A DNA stretch of 64,000 nt from SG8-41 sp035649495 (GCA_035649495.1 DASRJL010000020.1:6240-70239), one strand, 5' to 3'; shown: positions 25,306-34,058, counted from the first letter of the stretch. Translations and numbers: made by a program. The notes: generated by a model not told the origin, from the letters alone.

Positions 25306-25317
25306 CGGCGGACTTAC

Positions 25318-25346
25318 CGGTCACCGGTCACCGGTCACCAGTCACG
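25318..25346. repeat. GGTCACC heptamer array
   Basis: Four units (GGTCACC, GGTCACC, GGTCACC, AGTCACG) lie between the terminator and the stop of the 516-residue gene. Confidence 0.85.
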
Positions 25347-25348
25347 CC

Positions 25349-26899
25349 TCATCCCGCTCTTTGCATCACCTTGAACTTTGCCCAGTCGAAGTCCTCGCCG
25401 CCCTCCACCATCCGGGACGGCATGAGGAGATAGGTCTTGTCGCGCACCATCATCTCCAGGCTGTCGCGCACGTTGAATATGCCCTCGCGCATGACGACGC
25501 CGACCTCGCCATGGCTGTCGGGTGCAGTGGAGAGCAGTACCGCGGGCCCGGGCTCGCGGGTCGCGTTGAAGGACGAGGCCGCGGCGGGCCGCCCGAGCTT
25601 GATCGGTATCGCCGTCTTCGAGAGTATTTGCACGCCGATCCGGCGCTGCTGGTGCTCGTCGCGGCTGATGCGCCGTATCATCCCCACGCCCCAGTAAGCG
25701 CTGCCCTCTGACTGCACGCCGATCAGCGTCCCGACCTTGATCCAGTCGGATTTCACGGCGGGGATGATCGCGCCGTAGCCGCCGTCGCTCACGTTCTCGA
25801 CGATCCAGCTTTCCGCGCTTTGGTTCTGGTCTTGGCTGAAATCGAGGGCGTCGCTGTTGTCGGGGTCCAGCATCCCGAGGATCTCGCCGAATCCCGGCAC
25901 GACCGTGATGCGGGCTGCCGTCTTGCGCCGCTCCGAGCTACGCTCGGGCGGGGTGTCCGACCAGTACAGCTCCAGGTGCTTCAGCGTGGCGACGATGATG
26001 TCCTTCTCGTAGGTCCCGCCCAGATTGAGGTCCTTGGGAATCCCGCCGGTCTCGACCACCTGCTTGATCAGCTGGCGCAATTGCGCGAGCGCCTCGCCGG
26101 CGCCGAAGTAAACCATGCTCGGGCTGGCCGCCGCCCCCCGGAAGAGGCGAACCGGCGGTTTCGGGGTCTCCAGGTCGAAGCAATAGGTGCAGCCGTCCGA
26201 CGTGCGCGAAAGAACGAACGCGTCGGCAAACTGCGCGACCGCCCGCTCGGCGAGCTGCTGCTTGATCGGGGGCAATCCGTCGGTCGAGGAAGCCGCGAGC
26301 ATCAACGACTTCAGGAATTCGGTCTTGAGCGTGCTCTCGCCGTGCACGCCGGGATACACCGGAACCTTCCCGTCGGCGTAGCCTTTCTTCTCGGCAAACT
26401 TGTAGATGCGCGCCAGCTCTTGCCACAGGCGCGCCTCGACCGGCCCGTAGCGCAGCAGCAGCCACTTGAGCTGCAGCGTGAGGACGCGCAGAGCTCGCCC
26501 GATGACGACCGGCAGGGTTTTCCTGACGGCCGCGGCCCCGCCGACTCCGCTCTCCTGCTGGTCTATGCACAGGATGTAGCCGTCGCCCAGGGCGCGCCAG
26601 AATCCCGACACGGAGGTCCAGAGCCTGTTCTCCTGGAACTTCTGCTGGCGCGGCGTGATGAGATAGTCCTGGGAGAGCTTGCGCTGGTGGTTCTTCGCGG
26701 CGCCATCGAGCAGATCGAGGCTTTCGAAGCGCCGGTCGACCTTGAAGCCCTCGGTCTGGTTCATCGTCTCGACCCACTCGGTGATCTGCGCCAGCGCCTT
26801 GGCCGCGTCGTTGGCGGGCAGCTCGGAAACAAGCTGCCGCGCCTGCTTCGCGTCGGCCATGGGATGGTCGACCTTGCCACCCCCGATCCAGTTGAGCAC
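25349..26899 (-). CDS. Large cytosolic protein with C-terminal PilZ-like domain
   Basis: A 516-residue protein without signal peptide or membrane helix. The N-terminal 380 residues are helical and do not match a family I can name. The C-terminal part contains SWIVENVSDGGYGAIIPAVKSDWIKVGTLIG, a PilZ-like beta-barrel pattern, though the RxxxR c-di-GMP motif is not clear. It stands alone on the minus strand. A regulatory role in surface or motility control is a guess. Confidence 0.6.
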   Translation of the reverse strand: MLNWIGGGKVDHPMADAKQARQLVSELPANDAAKALAQITEWVETMNQTEGFKVDRRFESLDLLDGAAKNHQRKLSQDYLITPRQQKFQENRLWTSVSGFWRALGDGYILCIDQQESGVGGAAAVRKTLPVVIGRALRVLTLQLKWLLLRYGPVEARLWQELARIYKFAEKKGYADGKVPVYPGVHGESTLKTEFLKSLMLAASSTDGLPPIKQQLAERAVAQFADAFVLSRTSDGCTYCFDLETPKPPVRLFRGAAASPSMVYFGAGEALAQLRQLIKQVVETGGIPKDLNLGGTYEKDIIVATLKHLELYWSDTPPERSSERRKTAARITVVPGFGEILGMLDPDNSDALDFSQDQNQSAESWIVENVSDGGYGAIIPAVKSDWIKVGTLIGVQSEGSAYWGVGMIRRISRDEHQQRRIGVQILSKTAIPIKLGRPAAASSFNATREPGPAVLLSTAPDSHGEVGVVMREGIFNVRDSLEMMVRDKTYLLMPSRMVEGGEDFDWAKFKVMQRAG

Positions 26900-27124
26900 C
26901 GTGGGACTCCTCGATTACCGGCGGCGGGGTCCCGCCGCGCCGGCTTCTAACCAAGGCAAAGATTGTACCGTAGAAAATGAGCGACCGGGCATCACAACCA
27001 AGCTATAAATGACTGAAAATGCAGGATGAATAATAGAGACCTCGCCGGACAGTGACAGAATCTCGACACCTGGTTGGTGTACGGACACCTGAGGAGAGGT
27101 CCTCGTTCCCTGCTCCCCCCGCCC

Positions 27125-28420
27125 CTAACGATCCTGCCGCAACGCGCTCGCCCGCCCTCTTTTCACGTCCAACCCGGCGATGATTGTCAGTCCCAGCACG
27201 AAATAAACACCCACCGCCAGTATCGCCAGGCGGTGATTGCCAGCCGTCATCCACGTAACGGCGCCGTACGTAACCGGACCTAGGATCGCGGAAAGCTTGA
27301 CCGCGAGGCCCCACAGTCCGAAGAACTCCGCGGTGCGTGCCGGTGGGCTGAGGTAGCCGACCAGCGCGCGCCCCGCCGACTGGCTCGAGCCAAGACAGAT
27401 GCCGACCAGGTTCGCCGCCAGCCAGAAGGCAAGCCGCCCTTCCAGGGTTGCGACCAGTATCACGGTCGCGAGCCAGCCGGCGAGCGTCAACACGATGGTG
27501 CGCACATGGCCGAGCCTGTCCTGTACCTGTCCGAACACAAAGGCGCCCGCCGCGGCCGTGACGTTCACCACCAGCACCAGCGTGAGCGTGTCGCTCGTGG
27601 TGAATCCCATGACCTCGTGCGCGTACACGGCCGCCAGCGCGATCACTGCCTGTATCCCGGCCTGGTAGAACACGACACACACGAGAAAGCGCCGCAGGTC
27701 GGCGTAGCGGGCCGCGTGCCGCAGGGTCTCGCGCACTCGCGAGAACGCCCTCCCGAAATAGTACCTTCCCGCGGCAGGCCGCGCGCGCTCCCGCAGTACG
27801 AGGAACGTCGGGAGGCTGGCCGTGGCGAACAAGCCCGCCGTGATCAGCATCGTGCCCGGCACGAACTCGGCAGCCGTTGCGCCTTGCGCCTGCGCGTGCG
27901 CGACCCAGGCGAGGCAGGCGCCCAGCGCGACCAGGCCGCCCAGGTAGCCGATGCTCCATCCCCATCCGGAAACCCGGCCGAGCGCCTCGCCCTCGGCAAG
28001 TTCCGGCAGAAACGCCGCGATCAGGTTCTCGCCCGTCCCGAAGAAGAAGTTGGACAGCACGATCAGGGTAACCGCGAGCCACAGATCCCCCGGTCCGACG
28101 AGCGCCAGCGCGGCAGTAAACACGACGCAGCCCGCGGTGGTGGCGAGGAGCAGCCGCTTCTTTGCGGCCTGCGCGTCGGCGTAGGCCCCGATCACCGGCG
28201 CCGAGACGAGGATGAGGGTGTAGGAGACGGCAAGCGCGCACGTCCAGGCAAAAGTCGCCCACGGCGCGCCACCAGCGACTCCGGCGACGAAATACGCGTT
28301 GAAGACCGCGGTGATCACCACCGTGGTGTAGCCGGAGTTGGCGAAATCGTACATCGCCCAGGAAAAAACCTCGCCGCGGCTGACGCCGGGGGCGAGGTTA
28401 GTCCCGGAATTCACGGTCAC
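27125..28420 (-). CDS. MFS transporter, Atg22/UMF1 family
   Basis: A 431-residue inner-membrane protein with about 12 helices. The N-terminal WAMYDFANSGYTTVVITAVFNAYF is the hallmark of Atg22/UMF1 family permeases. Its GTG start overlaps the stop of the CBS-domain gene by 4 nt (GTGA), so the two are coupled. Substrate unknown; amino acid efflux is known for eukaryotic Atg22. Residues 205-215 form a basic cytoplasmic loop. 27000-27124 holds no feature. Confidence 0.9.
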   Translation of the reverse strand: MTVNSGTNLAPGVSRGEVFSWAMYDFANSGYTTVVITAVFNAYFVAGVAGGAPWATFAWTCALAVSYTLILVSAPVIGAYADAQAAKKRLLLATTAGCVVFTAALALVGPGDLWLAVTLIVLSNFFFGTGENLIAAFLPELAEGEALGRVSGWGWSIGYLGGLVALGACLAWVAHAQAQGATAAEFVPGTMLITAGLFATASLPTFLVLRERARPAAGRYYFGRAFSRVRETLRHAARYADLRRFLVCVVFYQAGIQAVIALAAVYAHEVMGFTTSDTLTLVLVVNVTAAAGAFVFGQVQDRLGHVRTIVLTLAGWLATVILVATLEGRLAFWLAANLVGICLGSSQSAGRALVGYLSPPARTAEFFGLWGLAVKLSAILGPVTYGAVTWMTAGNHRLAILAVGVYFVLGLTIIAGLDVKRGRASALRQDR

Positions 28421-28866
28421 TTGGCGGGTTCTTCCTCGGGCCAGTTCTTGATGTAGTTTTTCAGCAGCCGGTTGTGAAAGCTCGTCTCCTTGATCACGGC
28501 GTTCGCGACGTCGTGAAAAGAGATCACCCCGAGCAGCTGGTCGCCCTCTTTCACCGGCAGATAGCGGATGTGGTCCTTGTTCATGAGCTCGCGCAGGCTC
28601 TCCAGCGAGTCCTCGGGGCTGCCGCAGACGGGATTCTTCAGCATGATGTCCTCCACCTTGAGGCCCGCAAGGCCGCCGTGATGGGCTTCCAGTGCGTTCA
28701 GGACCTCGCGAAAGGTGAGCATGCCGGCGAGCTTCGCTCCGTCCAGCACGACCAGCGAGCCTATGTCCCTCCCGACCATCATGCTGACGGCGTCGGCTAC
28801 CAGTCCCTGCGGCGCGATGCTGTACACCGTGCCGCCTTTCATCTTGACTATGTCACGGACGATCAT
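28417..28866 (-). CDS. CBS-domain pair protein
   Basis: A 149-residue protein with two CBS motifs (about 10-62 and 75-128). The first contains VADAVSMMVGRDIGSLVVL and the second VEDIMLKNPVCGSPEDSLESL with HIRYLPV. It probably senses adenosine nucleotides in the cytoplasm. It is coupled to the downstream MFS transporter and could regulate it. The DUF3096 gene is divergent. Confidence 0.9.
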   Translation of the reverse strand: MIVRDIVKMKGGTVYSIAPQGLVADAVSMMVGRDIGSLVVLDGAKLAGMLTFREVLNALEAHHGGLAGLKVEDIMLKNPVCGSPEDSLESLRELMNKDHIRYLPVKEGDQLLGVISFHDVANAVIKETSFHNRLLKNYIKNWPEEEPAK

Positions 28867-28989
28867 GTGTCAGTGCTCCTCTTACACCGCTTCATGGCGC
28901 TGGCAGCGCACGAACCGCGGCTGCCGTTGTCCAACGTGCGACCGCGGACCGAGAGGCGCGTCCCGGCAAGTGAAAAGAAAGGATTCGAC

Positions 28990-29133
28990 ATGAACTTTAC
29001 CGTGATCCACATCGGGCCGCTGGTCTCCCTCATCGCCGGCATCCTCATCCTGATCATGCCGCGCCTGCTGAACTACATCATCGCCCTCTACCTCATCATC
29101 ATCGGGCTCATCGGGCTCTTCGGGACCCGCTGA
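28990..29133 (+). CDS. DUF3096 small membrane protein
   Basis: A 47-residue protein with two hydrophobic stretches, starting MNFTVIHIGPLVSLIAGIL, the usual DUF3096 sequence, and containing IMPRLLNYIIALYLIIIGL. An AAAGGA motif precedes the ATG. It probably forms a helical hairpin in the inner membrane; function unknown. Confidence 0.88.
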   Translation: MNFTVIHIGPLVSLIAGILILIMPRLLNYIIALYLIIIGLIGLFGTR

Positions 29134-29165
29134 CGCCGGCGCGGGACCCCTTCCGGGGTTGCCCG

Positions 29166-30122
29166 TCACTTTACGAGGCTCATGCGCTTGGCAACCTCGA
29201 GGTATTCCCCGGCGCGTTCCTTCATGAAGGCCGCGTTCTTGTCGTACGGAATGTCCACGACCTCGAAGCCTCCTTCCGCCATCCACTTGAGGATCTGCGG
29301 CTCCTTGTTGAGCGCCGCCATCATGTCCGAAACCTGCTTTCGGGCCTCCATCGGCGTCGACTTGGGCACGGCAACTCCCCGATAGGCGCCATCGACCCAC
29401 TTGTAGCCCAGCTCCTTGAAGGTGGGCACGTCGGGAAACTCCGGGTGGCGCTTGTCGAGCGCGACGGCCAGCATCCTCATCCTGCTTTTCTGCTGCAACG
29501 CGGCCGGCACGTAGGACATCGCGCCGGTAATGTGCTTGCCCATCACCGCCGTCACGAGCTCGCCCGTGCCCTTGAACGGCACGTAGGTGCTCTTCACGCC
29601 GGTGTAGAGATTGAACTTCTCGTGCGCGAGATGGTTGGCCGAGAAGGTGGCCGAGCCGCCGAACGTCAGCGAGTCGGGCTTCGCCTTGCCCGCCTTCACC
29701 AGATCGCCGAAGGTCTTGTACGGACTGTCGATGGGAACGAGAATGGCGTCCGCGGTGTAGTGAAACCAGTACACGGGCGTGATGTCATCGGTCTTGTACT
29801 GGACAGTCCCTTCGAGCGGCTGCAGGACGATGTGCGGGAGGTTGCAGCCCACGATCGTGTAGCCGTCCGGCGTCATGCTGTTCAGCTGCGACCAGGCGAG
29901 TCCGCCGCCTGCACCCGGCTTGTTGACCACGAGGAGCTCGTGTTTGTACTTGTTGCGGAACACGGTCTGCTGCCAGCGCGCCATGACGTCCGACTCGCCG
30001 CCGGGGACGAATGGAATGATGTACTGGACGTTCTTATGGGGATAGCCCTGCGCCGCGAGCGTCGGCGGAAAAAGTGCTGCAGCCAGCAGGGTGGCGAGGA
30101 TGGCGCGACGGCTGGTCTTCAT
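29166..30122 (-). CDS. Bug/TctC-type solute-binding protein, divergent member
   Basis: A 318-residue periplasmic binding protein with a twin-Arg-like start (KTSRRAILATLL) and signal peptide cleaved near LAAQG. The core YIIPFVPGGESDVMARWQQ and VNKPGAGGGLAWSQLNSMTPDGYT are recognisable but diverged (no DNRxGAxG). It is preceded by a CaiB gene on the same strand, 69 nt upstream, and both probably act on the same organic acid. Confidence 0.88.
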   Translation of the reverse strand: MKTSRRAILATLLAAALFPPTLAAQGYPHKNVQYIIPFVPGGESDVMARWQQTVFRNKYKHELLVVNKPGAGGGLAWSQLNSMTPDGYTIVGCNLPHIVLQPLEGTVQYKTDDITPVYWFHYTADAILVPIDSPYKTFGDLVKAGKAKPDSLTFGGSATFSANHLAHEKFNLYTGVKSTYVPFKGTGELVTAVMGKHITGAMSYVPAALQQKSRMRMLAVALDKRHPEFPDVPTFKELGYKWVDGAYRGVAVPKSTPMEARKQVSDMMAALNKEPQILKWMAEGGFEVVDIPYDKNAAFMKERAGEYLEVAKRMSLVK

Positions 30123-30191
30123 TCGATACGGCCTCCTGGAAACTGTCCGCGCAAGATATCAGCCGGACGTGCCGTTGTCACTCCGGGGTGT

Positions 30192-31394
30192 TCAGATCAC
30201 GCCCCGCTGCCTGAGCTCGCGCTGCTCCTCCGGCCCGTAGCCGAGGGCGCCCAGCACCTCGGCGGTATGAGTGCCCAGCTCCGGCCCGATCCAGCGCGTG
30301 TCGCCCGGCGTATCCGACAGCTTCGGCACGATGCCCGGCAGCTTGACCGGCGTGCCGTCCGGCAGGCGGTACTCGCGTATCATCCCGCGCGCCGCGTAGT
30401 GCGCGTCGGCGGCAATGTCCGCTATGTCGAAAATCTTTCCGCTCGGCACGTCCGCGCGCTCCAGCACCGCCAGCACCTCGTCGAGATCGTGCGCGGCGAC
30501 CCAGCTGGCGATGACCTCCTCGATCTCCGCGGTACGCGCCACGCGCCCGTCGTTGTGGGCGAGCGCCGGGTCGTTCGCGAGGTCGGCACGGCCGATCGCC
30601 GTCATCATCCGCTTGAAGATCGAGTCCGCGTTGGCGCCGATCACCACGTACTTGTCGTCGCGCGTGACGTAGGTGTTGGATGGAACGATGCCGGGAAGCG
30701 ACGCGCCGCTCCTCTCGCGCACGAATCCGTGCATGCCGTATTCCGGTAGCACGCTCTCCATCATGTTGAACACGGCCTCGTAGAGCGCGACGTCCACGCA
30801 CTGGCCACGCCCGCCGTTTACGTTGCGGTGATGCAGCGCCATCAGCGCGCCCGTGACGCCGTGCAGTGCTGCGATGGAATCGCCGATCGACACCCCGACT
30901 CGCACCGGCGGTCGATCGGGGAAGCCCGTCACGTAGCGCAATCCGCCCATGGACTCGCCGATGGCGCCGAATCCGGGCCGGTCGCGGTACGGGCCGGTCT
31001 GGCCAAAACCCGACAGCCGGACCATGATCAGCCCGGGATTCAGGCCGGAGAGCGCCTCCCAGCCGAGCCCCCACTTTTCCATGGTGCCGGGCCGGAAATT
31101 CTCGACGACGATATCGGCGCCGGCGGCGAGCTTGCGGACAATCTCCTGCGCTTCCGCCTGCTTCAGGTCGAGCGTCACGGATTTCTTGTTTCGCCCCTGC
31201 GCATACCACCACAGCGACGTGCCGTCGTGCAGCTTGCGCCATTTGCGCAGCGGGTCCCCGATGCGCGGCGGCTCGATCTTGATCACTTCCGCACCGAACT
31301 CGGCCAGCATGCGCGCGCAGAAGGGCCCGGCGATCAACTGGCCCAGCTCGATGACCTTGACGCCCTGGAGGGGCAGAGGGCGCGCTACGCTCAT
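30192..31394 (-). CDS. Class III CoA-transferase (CaiB/BaiF family)
   Basis: A 400-residue CaiB-family enzyme with GVKVIELGQLIAGPFCARML at the N-terminus, catalytic Asp172 in VSIGDSIAALHG, and AEVIKIEPPRIGDPLRKWR. It would activate a carboxylic acid by transfer of CoA from a donor thioester. It precedes the TctC gene at 29166 in the same orientation. Confidence 0.93.
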   Translation of the reverse strand: MSVARPLPLQGVKVIELGQLIAGPFCARMLAEFGAEVIKIEPPRIGDPLRKWRKLHDGTSLWWYAQGRNKKSVTLDLKQAEAQEIVRKLAAGADIVVENFRPGTMEKWGLGWEALSGLNPGLIMVRLSGFGQTGPYRDRPGFGAIGESMGGLRYVTGFPDRPPVRVGVSIGDSIAALHGVTGALMALHHRNVNGGRGQCVDVALYEAVFNMMESVLPEYGMHGFVRERSGASLPGIVPSNTYVTRDDKYVVIGANADSIFKRMMTAIGRADLANDPALAHNDGRVARTAEIEEVIASWVAAHDLDEVLAVLERADVPSGKIFDIADIAADAHYAARGMIREYRLPDGTPVKLPGIVPKLSDTPGDTRWIGPELGTHTAEVLGALGYGPEEQRELRQRGVI

Positions 31395-31438
31395 GGCATT
31401 GAAAGTGTGGGACCCAAAAGGGGGCCGGCGTTCCGATT

Positions 31439-31465
31439 TTGATATCCGTTCCGGCGAATTACAAT
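31439..31465 (+). promoter_or_regulatory. Promoter for the Peptidase_MA-like lipoprotein, possibly leaderless
   Basis: TTGATA and TACAAT are 15 nt apart. The -10 ends 6 nt before the ATG (31472), so the transcript may begin at the start codon. No Shine-Dalgarno sequence is present. Confidence 0.45.
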
Positions 31466-31471
31466 ACAGGC

Positions 31472-32296
31472 ATGAGACGCATGGTCCTTGGTCTGGTGGT
31501 CCTGCTGCTGGCAGGTTGCGCCGTGCATCCCACGCGCGATGCAGTGGTGGACTTCGTGCGGTTCGAAACGCTGGCGGTGGACGAACGCGTGCGCTACGAG
31601 CCCGGCGGGCAGGCCTACGCTACGCTCGTAGCCGAACTGCTGCCGGCCGCGATTGCCCAGGTCGAGGCAGCCCACTACCAGCCGTTCGCCGGGCCGGTCA
31701 TCGTGTACGTCTGCGCCACCAGCAACTGTTTCGACCAGCGGGTCCCCGGGGCGGTCCGCTTCACCGCGGCCGTCATCCACGAAAACCGCGTGCTGCTGGC
31801 GCCGCGCCTGTTTGAGAGCGAGCCGCGCCGCCTGTATCCCGTCCTGGTTCACGAGCTGTCGCACCTGCACCTGGGTCAGCGGCTCGGGCATTACACCATG
31901 CGCGTCCCGGTCTGGTTCCACGAAGGGCTTGCCTCGCTCGCCGCCGCCAGCGGCGGCGCGGACCTCGTGACCGAGGATGATGCCCGGCGCGCGATCGCGC
32001 GGGAGCAGTATTTTCTGCCCGATGCCGCCCACGACGAAACGCGCCGCAAGTACGCGGATCAATGGCACCTCAAGATCTCGATGCTCTACCGCCAGAGCAT
32101 GATGCTGCTGGCCGATTGGCGGTCCGCGAGCGAGGAGCGCTTTCGCGCGCTGCTCGTCAGCCTGCAGCAGCGCGTGCCCTTCGACGAGGCCGTCAATGCG
32201 GCCTTTGGCACGAACGCGCTCGAGCTGGCGCGGCGGTTTTTTGACGGGATCCGCTGCGAGCAGTTTGAATGCGCGGCGCCCGCCGCCGCGCCCTGA
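31472..32296 (+). CDS. Predicted zinc-metallopeptidase lipoprotein (Peptidase_MA-like)
   Basis: A 274-residue lipoprotein. The lipobox is LLLAGC (Cys16). The gluzincin-type motif is VHELSHLH (His127, Glu128, His131), followed by WFHEGLAS (Glu151), the pattern of Peptidase_MA-like families. A Cys81-Cys86 pair may form a disulfide. It is probably anchored to a periplasmic membrane face. Substrate unknown. It stands alone, divergent from the CaiB gene. 32297-32528 is non-coding with no further signal. Confidence 0.75.
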   Translation: MRRMVLGLVVLLLAGCAVHPTRDAVVDFVRFETLAVDERVRYEPGGQAYATLVAELLPAAIAQVEAAHYQPFAGPVIVYVCATSNCFDQRVPGAVRFTAAVIHENRVLLAPRLFESEPRRLYPVLVHELSHLHLGQRLGHYTMRVPVWFHEGLASLAAASGGADLVTEDDARRAIAREQYFLPDAAHDETRRKYADQWHLKISMLYRQSMMLLADWRSASEERFRALLVSLQQRVPFDEAVNAAFGTNALELARRFFDGIRCEQFECAAPAAAP

Positions 32297-32528
32297 CGAT
32301 CGGGCGGCCGACACGTGACGATTGATTGCTCGTAGGTATCTCAGAGGCCGCGCCGGCCGCTCGGGCGCCCTATCCCCATTCGTCGCGCTCCGGCGACCAG
32401 GAATTCCGCGCGTAATTAGAGCCCTATCTCCCCGTCCCGCCCGGTCGTCGCCGGGAGGTGACGGCCGCGTGTAGTCCTGCGCCGGGCACCCCGGATGCAA
32501 TTCATTGATTGGACTTACAAAGTGGCGC

Positions 32529-32544
32529 TGGCATCGATCCTGCG
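32529..32544 (+). promoter_or_regulatory. Sigma-54 promoter for the 74-residue glycine-zipper lipoprotein
   Basis: TGGCATCGATCCTGCG fits the -24/-12 pattern (TGGCACG-N4-TTGCW) with correct GG-GC spacing. It lies 52 nt before the ATG. Confidence 0.6.
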
Positions 32545-32595
32545 TATACCGTGGGTGTAGGGACCGCGTGAATCATTTTGCCAAAGGAGATTGAA

Positions 32596-32820
32596 ATGCG
32601 TGCTATTCGAACGGGTCTTGGAATTCTGGCGCTCGCCATGCTGTCCGCGTGCTCGGGCATGTCCTCCACCGAGAAGGGCACCATCGCCGGCGCGGCGGTC
32701 GGCGGCGTCGCGGGCAGCGCCCTGACGGGTGGTAGCGCGGTCGGAACGATCGGCGGCGCGGCGGTCGGCGGGATTATCGGCCACGAGGTCGGCGAAGATC
32801 GCGACCGGCGCTACCGGTAA
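32596..32820 (+). CDS. Glycine-zipper lipoprotein (OsmB-like)
   Basis: A 74-residue lipoprotein. The lipobox is MLSACS, then a glycine-zipper region (GTIAGAAVGGVAGSALTGG and AVGTIGGAAVGGIIGHEVGE). AAAGGAG precedes the ATG at 32596; the frame to 32578 is not used. A paralogue is at 33769-33987. It probably inserts in the outer membrane and responds to envelope or osmotic stress. The 104-nt gap after it carries a hairpin (GCCAGCGGC with GCCGCTGGC, 32870-32893), not followed by T. Confidence 0.88.
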   Translation: MRAIRTGLGILALAMLSACSGMSSTEKGTIAGAAVGGVAGSALTGGSAVGTIGGAAVGGIIGHEVGEDRDRRYR

Positions 32821-32924
32821 GGGACGAAGGCTACGGCACGCGGGTCCCCGTTCGGTGGACCCGGCTAGCCAGCGGCGACAACGCCGCTGGCGCCGTGGCG
32901 TACAAACTTTGCGAGGAGACCAGC

Positions 32925-33497
32925 ATGAAAGCGAAGCTGATGGCAGTGACAGTGGCCGCGGCGTTCGGCTATTCCAGCATCGGGCTCGCGGCCCTCTCCA
33001 AGGAGGAGCGCAAGGCCGAGGAAAGCCGCATCAGCGCCGAGCACAGGGGCGCGAAGGATCGGTGCGACAGCCTGAAGGCCAACGCGAGGGATATCTGTGT
33101 GGCCGAGGCCGACGGCGCGAACAAGGTCGCAAAAGCGGACCTCGAGGCCCGCGACAAGGGAACGCTTAAGGCGCAGGAGAATGCGCGGATCGCGAGAGTC
33201 GAAGCCAGCCATGCCGTGGCAAAGGAGCGCTGCGACGACCTGGCCGGGAACGTCAAGAACGTGTGCGTGATGGACGCCAAGGCTGCGCTCGCACGTGGCA
33301 AGGCGGACGCGAAGTTGGAGCGCGAATCGAACGAGGCGAACCGTGACGCGAACGAACGGGTGGCGCAGGCACAGAAAGCCGCGTCCAAGGAAATAGCGGG
33401 CGCCGAGTACAAGGCGGCGCGCGAACGTTGCGACCGGTACGCGGGAGACGCGCAGGATCGTTGCATGAGCGATGCGAAAGTGGCCTTCGGCAGGTAG
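32925..33497 (+). CDS. Secreted C-x10-C repeat protein, paralogue of 24348-24923
   Basis: A 190-residue exported protein. The signal peptide (about 1-23) ends GLAA and is followed by LSKEERKAEESRISAEH, nearly identical to the paralogue. Three C-x10-C modules follow: CDSLKANARDIC, CDDLAGNVKNVC, and CDRYAGDAQDRC. GCGAGGAG precedes the ATG. It lies between the two glycine-zipper lipoprotein genes and is followed by a strong terminator, so it may be read from the sigma-54 promoter at 32529. Confidence 0.82.
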   Translation: MKAKLMAVTVAAAFGYSSIGLAALSKEERKAEESRISAEHRGAKDRCDSLKANARDICVAEADGANKVAKADLEARDKGTLKAQENARIARVEASHAVAKERCDDLAGNVKNVCVMDAKAALARGKADAKLERESNEANRDANERVAQAQKAASKEIAGAEYKAARERCDRYAGDAQDRCMSDAKVAFGR

Positions 33498-33520
33498 CAG
33501 CCACGCTCCCCGGGACGGGT

Positions 33521-33541
33521 ACGGGCCTGCCGGCCCGTTTT
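33521..33541 (+). terminator. Rho-independent terminator
   Basis: ACGGGCC pairs with GGCCCGT over a 4-nt loop, followed by TTT. It lies 24 nt after the C-x10-C gene stop. Confidence 0.85.
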
Positions 33542-33578
33542 ACTTTGTAGGAGACGCGCTTGGACACATTTCGGCCAA

Positions 33579-33600
33579 AGTGTCGGGTTGAAACGACACT
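33579..33600 (+). promoter_or_regulatory. Palindrome AGTGTCG-N8-CGACACT, possible enhancer site
   Basis: A perfect 7-bp inverted repeat with 8-nt spacer lies about 130-150 nt upstream of the sigma-54 promoter at 33730. Related half-sites (GACAC at 33563, CGACACT at 33661) flank it. This is the position expected for a bacterial enhancer-binding protein. Confidence 0.5.
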
Positions 33601-33729
33601 GCGGATCCCTTGATGTGTCAGGGAACTCCACGCACGCCGAACTATTCCGTCGCCCTGGAGCGACACTTTTCGCCCGACGGGCGGAACATTTTTTACTCAA
33701 CTAATGGATATTTATAAGAAAGTTCCATC

Positions 33730-33745
33730 TGGCACGGAGGTTGCT
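33730..33745 (+). promoter_or_regulatory. Sigma-54 promoter for the 72-residue glycine-zipper lipoprotein
   Basis: TGGCACGGAGGTTGCT is a full match to the TGGCACG-N4-TTGCW consensus, 23 nt before the ATG. The upstream 60 nt are AT-rich, unlike the rest of the window. Confidence 0.8.
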
Positions 33746-33768
33746 CACTTTCGGGGAGAGAGTGGTAA

Positions 33769-33987
33769 ATGAAGAAGATTTCTTCGGCTGTAGCCGCGGC
33801 CGCCATGTGCACGATGCTGTCCGCTTGCGCATCGAGCCCAACCAACGCCCAGATCGGCGCCGTCAGCGGCGCAGTGGTCGGCGGCGTTGCAGGCGCCGCA
33901 TTGACGGGCGGCAGCACGCTGGGCACGGTGGCAGGCGCCGGCGCAGGCGCTCTCGCGGGTCACGAGATTGGAAGGCGCGTGAGATAA
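33769..33987 (+). CDS. Glycine-zipper lipoprotein, second copy
   Basis: A 72-residue lipoprotein with lipobox MLSACA and two glycine-zipper blocks (AVSGAVVGGVAGAALTGG and GTVAGAGAGALAGHEIGRR). It is a paralogue of 32596-32820, with an identical design. It is preceded by a strong sigma-54 promoter and a purine-rich ribosome binding site, and followed by a terminator. Confidence 0.88.
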   Translation: MKKISSAVAAAAMCTMLSACASSPTNAQIGAVSGAVVGGVAGAALTGGSTLGTVAGAGAGALAGHEIGRRVR

Positions 33988-34033
33988 GGAAACCTCACGC
34001 ATCCATTAAGAGCACCATCCCTCCCCTGTTTTA

Positions 34034-34058
34034 CCCCGGCTCTGCCGGGGTTTTTTTT
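34034..34058 (+). terminator. Rho-independent terminator
   Basis: CCCCGGC and GCCGGGG pair over a TCT loop, followed by eight T, 46 nt after the lipoprotein stop. Confidence 0.93.
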
